Source: an uncultured Bacteroides sp.
GTDB lineage: Bacteria; Bacteroidota; Bacteroidia; Bacteroidales; Bacteroidaceae
Direction of reading: 5' to 3'
Length of the DNA stretch: 64,000 nt
NCBI RefSeq assembly: GCF_963678425.1
Contig: NZ_OY782854.1
Coordinates: forward strand, 124,001 to 188,000
Numbering within the stretch: the first letter of the stretch is position 1; each line of letters starts with the position of its first letter. Both the position numbers and the translations under genes were made by a program. This document shows positions 61,900-64,000 of the stretch, in pieces. Under the pieces are notes generated by a model. The model saw only the letters and a program-made list of their open reading frames with translations, did not search any database and was not told where the DNA came from.

Positions 61900-62097
61900 A
61901 TGCCAATAAAAAGAGTCTGGCTCGATGAGAGCGAAAATGAGTGTATATCTTGTGGTCTGTGTGAAGCAACATGTCCCGAAGTATTTGAGGTGCCCGATAA
62001 AATGGTTGTAAAATCGGACGTTGATTTTAATCTGTATGAAGAAGAAATAATTAATTCAGCAGAAGGTTGCCCCAGTGAAGTTATTAAATACGACTAA
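61900..62097 (+). CDS. Single-cluster ferredoxin
   Basis: A 65-residue cytoplasmic ferredoxin. Cys15-x2-Cys18-x2-Cys21 and Cys57 (EGCPSEV) are suited to ligate one [4Fe-4S] cluster; Cys25 follows Cys21 after three residues and lies before a Pro as in the usual CxxCxxCxxxCP motif, with no second full motif. The protein is acidic, as expected for an electron carrier. It is monocistronic, with a strong bidirectional hairpin downstream shared with the convergent HTCS gene. Confidence 0.9.
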   Translation: MPIKRVWLDESENECISCGLCEATCPEVFEVPDKMVVKSDVDFNLYEEEIINSAEGCPSEVIKYD

Positions 62098-62172
62098 ATA
62101 TTTTTTTTCTGCGGTTTATCTGCTACCTGCTACTAAAGTAGCATTAATTGCTTGATAACTAATAAAATAAAC

Positions 62173-62212
62173 TAGTGGCAGATAAACTTTCTATACAATT
62201 TATCTGCCACTA
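62173..62212. terminator. Bidirectional terminator between ferredoxin and HTCS genes
   Basis: A perfect 14-bp stem (TAGTGGCAGATAAA at 62173-62186 with TTTATCTGCCACTA at 62199-62212), with A/T-rich flanks. A second, weaker pairing with TTTATCTGCTAC at 62116-62127 is possible. Confidence 0.8.
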
Positions 62213-62224
62213 CTGGATGGGCTT

Positions 62225-64000
62225 TCAGGCTGGCCGAGAGATTCCGATTCTTTTTAAATACTCAGTAGGGCTTTCACCAAAATGTTCTTTATAACACTTG
62301 CTAAAGTATGACGGAGAAGTAAATCCCACTTCGTAACAAATCTCTGCTATCGTCATATCTGAAGAGGAAATCAGCGTAGATGCTTTTTTTAAACGAGCTA
62401 TACGAAGTAGCTCATTGGGTGCATAATTTGTCAGAGCTTTTATTTTTCGATAAAGTTGCACTCTACTTAGTCCCATTTCTTTGCCCAGATCCTCTACATT
62501 GAGTTCAGAGTTGCTAATCCCTTCTTCTATGAGTTTTTTGAATTTCTCGACGAATATTTTATCCATGTCGCATATGGGTTCCTTTTCGAGTGCATTATTA
62601 TCACCCAAAAATAGCTTCAGTCGCTTGTGCCCGTCAATAAGATTCCGAACGCGTGCTGTAAGTACCTGCGAATTGAATGGCTTGGAGATATATGAGTCTG
62701 CTCCATTATCAAAACCTTCAATGCGTTGCTCATCAAGAGAACAGGCTGTAAGAAGAATTATAGGAATGTGGCAGGTTTGTAATTCACCTTTCAGACGTCG
62801 GCAGCATTCTATACCATCCATGCCAGGCATCATTATATCGCTTATAATTACGTCTGGTACATATTTCATAGCCTTACGGATACCTTCAGCTCCGTCTTTT
62901 GCTTCTATCACTTCATATTCTTGCTGAAGCAGTTGGTGTATGTAAGAACTGATGTCGGGATTATCATCAATAACAAGTACTGTTTCACAATTTTCAGAAT
63001 GAATTTCAGCAATAGAGGGTTCGTCCGGCATTTCAAATAATAATTGTTGAGTTTCGGAAGAAATAGCTGTAACTGAAGTTGCTTCACAAAATAAATCCTG
63101 TTCAAAAGGTAGGTCTACGGTAAAGATAGTGCCTTTCTGCTTATCACTTTCCACCTGAATATTACCCTTGTGCATATCTACAAAGGCTTTAACAAGTGCC
63201 AGTCCGATGCCGGAACCTTCGTGATGCAAATCTGTTTTATAGAATCGTTCAAAGATGTTCCGAATATGTTCAGGAGAAATAGCAGTGCCGCTGTTGGCAA
63301 TAGTGAAACGTACATATTTATTCCCTTCCTGTTCTATAGTAAGGAGATTCACATGTATTATTCCGTTCTCTGGAGTGAATTTAAATGCATTGGATAGCAG
63401 ATTAAAGTAAATCCGTTCCAGTTTCTCTACGTCAACAACAGCATGAAAATCCGTATTTGGAAGAACATCAAAGATAAATTTTATATGTTTCTTTCTAACA
63501 ACTGCGCGGAATGCTGAATTCCATTCTTCAAATGAAACTGCGAGATCAATCTTATTTAATACTAACTCCAGTTTCCCGTTCTCAAATTTGCGGAAATCCA
63601 ATATTTGGTTCACTAGACGCAGCAGAATATTGACATTCTTTTTAACCAATTGCAATGATTGCTGTTGGTTGTTAGTCAGGCTTTTATCATCAAGAAGTTG
63701 ATCAATAGGATCGGCTACTAAGGTAAGAGGCGTACGAAAATCGTGTGATATGTTAGTAAAGAATACCAGCTTGGCATTTGTTGCCTCTTCCAGTTGTTTA
63801 GAGAGCTCAATTAACTGATCTCGCTTCAATTCTAATTCTTCCTTTTGGTTGGTAATTTCATTGTTTCGTTTCGATAGTTCTTTGTTTAGCCGGTTTTTGA
63901 CACGTAACGACATCCATAAAATCATAAACATCCCTGTAAAGAGTATGAGCACAATAAAGCTTGCGTATAAAACAATTTTTTGTTTAGCATAACTAGTCAG
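62225..64000 (-). CDS. Hybrid two-component system regulator (HTCS), 5'-truncated by window edge
   Basis: The C-terminal part of an HTCS; the frame is open to base 64000, where the last visible residues (KQKIVLYASFIVLILFTGMF) are its single membrane helix, so the periplasmic sensor lies outside the window. The GTG at 63952 is inside that helix and is not the start. Then come a coiled coil (NNEITNQKEELELKRDQLIE), a HisKA motif (FFTNISHDFRTP), a HATPase_c domain with NLLSNAFKFTPE and GSGIGLALV, a receiver domain (VLVIDDNPDISSY; phospho-Asp in VIISDIMMPGMDG) and a C-terminal AraC-type HTH (ITIAEICYEVGFTSPS-like, here beginning MTIAEIC). It probably governs a PUL beyond the right edge. Confidence 0.95.
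   Translation of the reverse strand: MTSYAKQKIVLYASFIVLILFTGMFMILWMSLRVKNRLNKELSKRNNEITNQKEELELKRDQLIELSKQLEEATNAKLVFFTNISHDFRTPLTLVADPIDQLLDDKSLTNNQQQSLQLVKKNVNILLRLVNQILDFRKFENGKLELVLNKIDLAVSFEEWNSAFRAVVRKKHIKFIFDVLPNTDFHAVVDVEKLERIYFNLLSNAFKFTPENGIIHVNLLTIEQEGNKYVRFTIANSGTAISPEHIRNIFERFYKTDLHHEGSGIGLALVKAFVDMHKGNIQVESDKQKGTIFTVDLPFEQDLFCEATSVTAISSETQQLLFEMPDEPSIAEIHSENCETVLVIDDNPDISSYIHQLLQQEYEVIEAKDGAEGIRKAMKYVPDVIISDIMMPGMDGIECCRRLKGELQTCHIPIILLTACSLDEQRIEGFDNGADSYISKPFNSQVLTARVRNLIDGHKRLKLFLGDNNALEKEPICDMDKIFVEKFKKLIEEGISNSELNVEDLGKEMGLSRVQLYRKIKALTNYAPNELLRIARLKKASTLISSSDMTIAEICYEVGFTSPSYFSKCYKEHFGESPTEYLKRIGISRPA

Noticed and set aside
62481..62927. 148-codon plus-strand frame antisense to the HTCS receiver region
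   Set aside because: Composition follows the opposite strand's codons and no start signal is present.
1..64000. CRISPR arrays, tRNA or rRNA genes, prophage or conjugative element
   Set aside because: No regularly spaced repeats, RNA-like genes, integrases, phage structural genes or transfer genes were recognised.

Overview
The window looks like a chromosome segment of an AT-rich member of the Bacteroidales, most likely Bacteroides or a close relative. The evidence is two SusC/SusD-type polysaccharide utilisation loci (PULs), hybrid two-component regulators with AraC-type output domains at both window edges, DUF4249 and LytS/LytTR partners of a TonB receptor, and repeated TAnnTTTG promoter boxes, which are the Bacteroidota sigma-ABfr -7 element. 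Several secreted proteins end in type IX secretion (T9SS) type A sorting domains. That is less typical of human-gut Bacteroides and hints at an environmental or plant-litter-fermenting lineage; this last step is inference.

Layout. (1) 1-15198, + strand: a PUL with a hybrid two-component regulator (cut by the window edge), a GH2 enzyme, SusC, SusD, GH43, a GH93-like BNR-fold enzyme, a second GH43 of arabinanase type, an unassigned probable alpha/alpha-barrel protein and a mutarotase. The combination points to arabinan or arabinose-rich pectin side chains. A gap at 15199-15590 holds a terminator-like hairpin and a 164-bp non-coding inverted-repeat element with a perfect 8-bp target duplication (a MITE). 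(2) 15591-21599: a GH65/GH95-like (alpha/alpha)6 protein, an MscS-type channel and a histidine acid phosphatase. (3) 21735-26840: TonB receptor, DUF4249 lipoprotein, LytS-type kinase and LytTR regulator in a tight operon. (4) 27000-43072: a minus-strand beta-1,3-glucan (laminarin-type) PUL (SusC, SusD, a glycan-binding-like protein, GH16, GH128, GH3 and a modular T9SS protein) with a divergent beta-propeller/Y_Y_Y/LuxR-type membrane regulator.

(5) 43209-49131, minus: a heavy-metal RND efflux operon (CzcC-, CzcA- and CzcB-like) led by a small His-rich membrane protein. (6) 49380-51188: a GH9 glucanase. (7) 51500-57281: creatininase-family protein, short-chain dehydrogenase, metallo-beta-lactamase-fold hydrolase, HXXEE membrane protein, AraC/GyrI-type regulator, convergent DHA2 drug exporter and a VOC protein. 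(8) 57356-62097: small secreted proteins (E-set/CBM-like, retropepsin-like, a protein of six 17-residue repeats), a zinc-ribbon protein, a nucleoside-hydrolase-like protein, two small Fe-S proteins and a small membrane-anchored protein. (9) 62225-64000: a second hybrid two-component regulator that runs off the right edge.

In each PUL the outer-membrane SusC/D pair should import oligosaccharides released by surface enzymes. PUL 1 appears to place its enzymes at the surface as lipoproteins, whereas PUL 2 appears to use T9SS sorting tails. Both PULs carry a strong hairpin directly after the binding/transport block and before the glycosidase genes, a likely device for making more transporter than enzyme. 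No rRNA, tRNA, CRISPR array or prophage was recognised.
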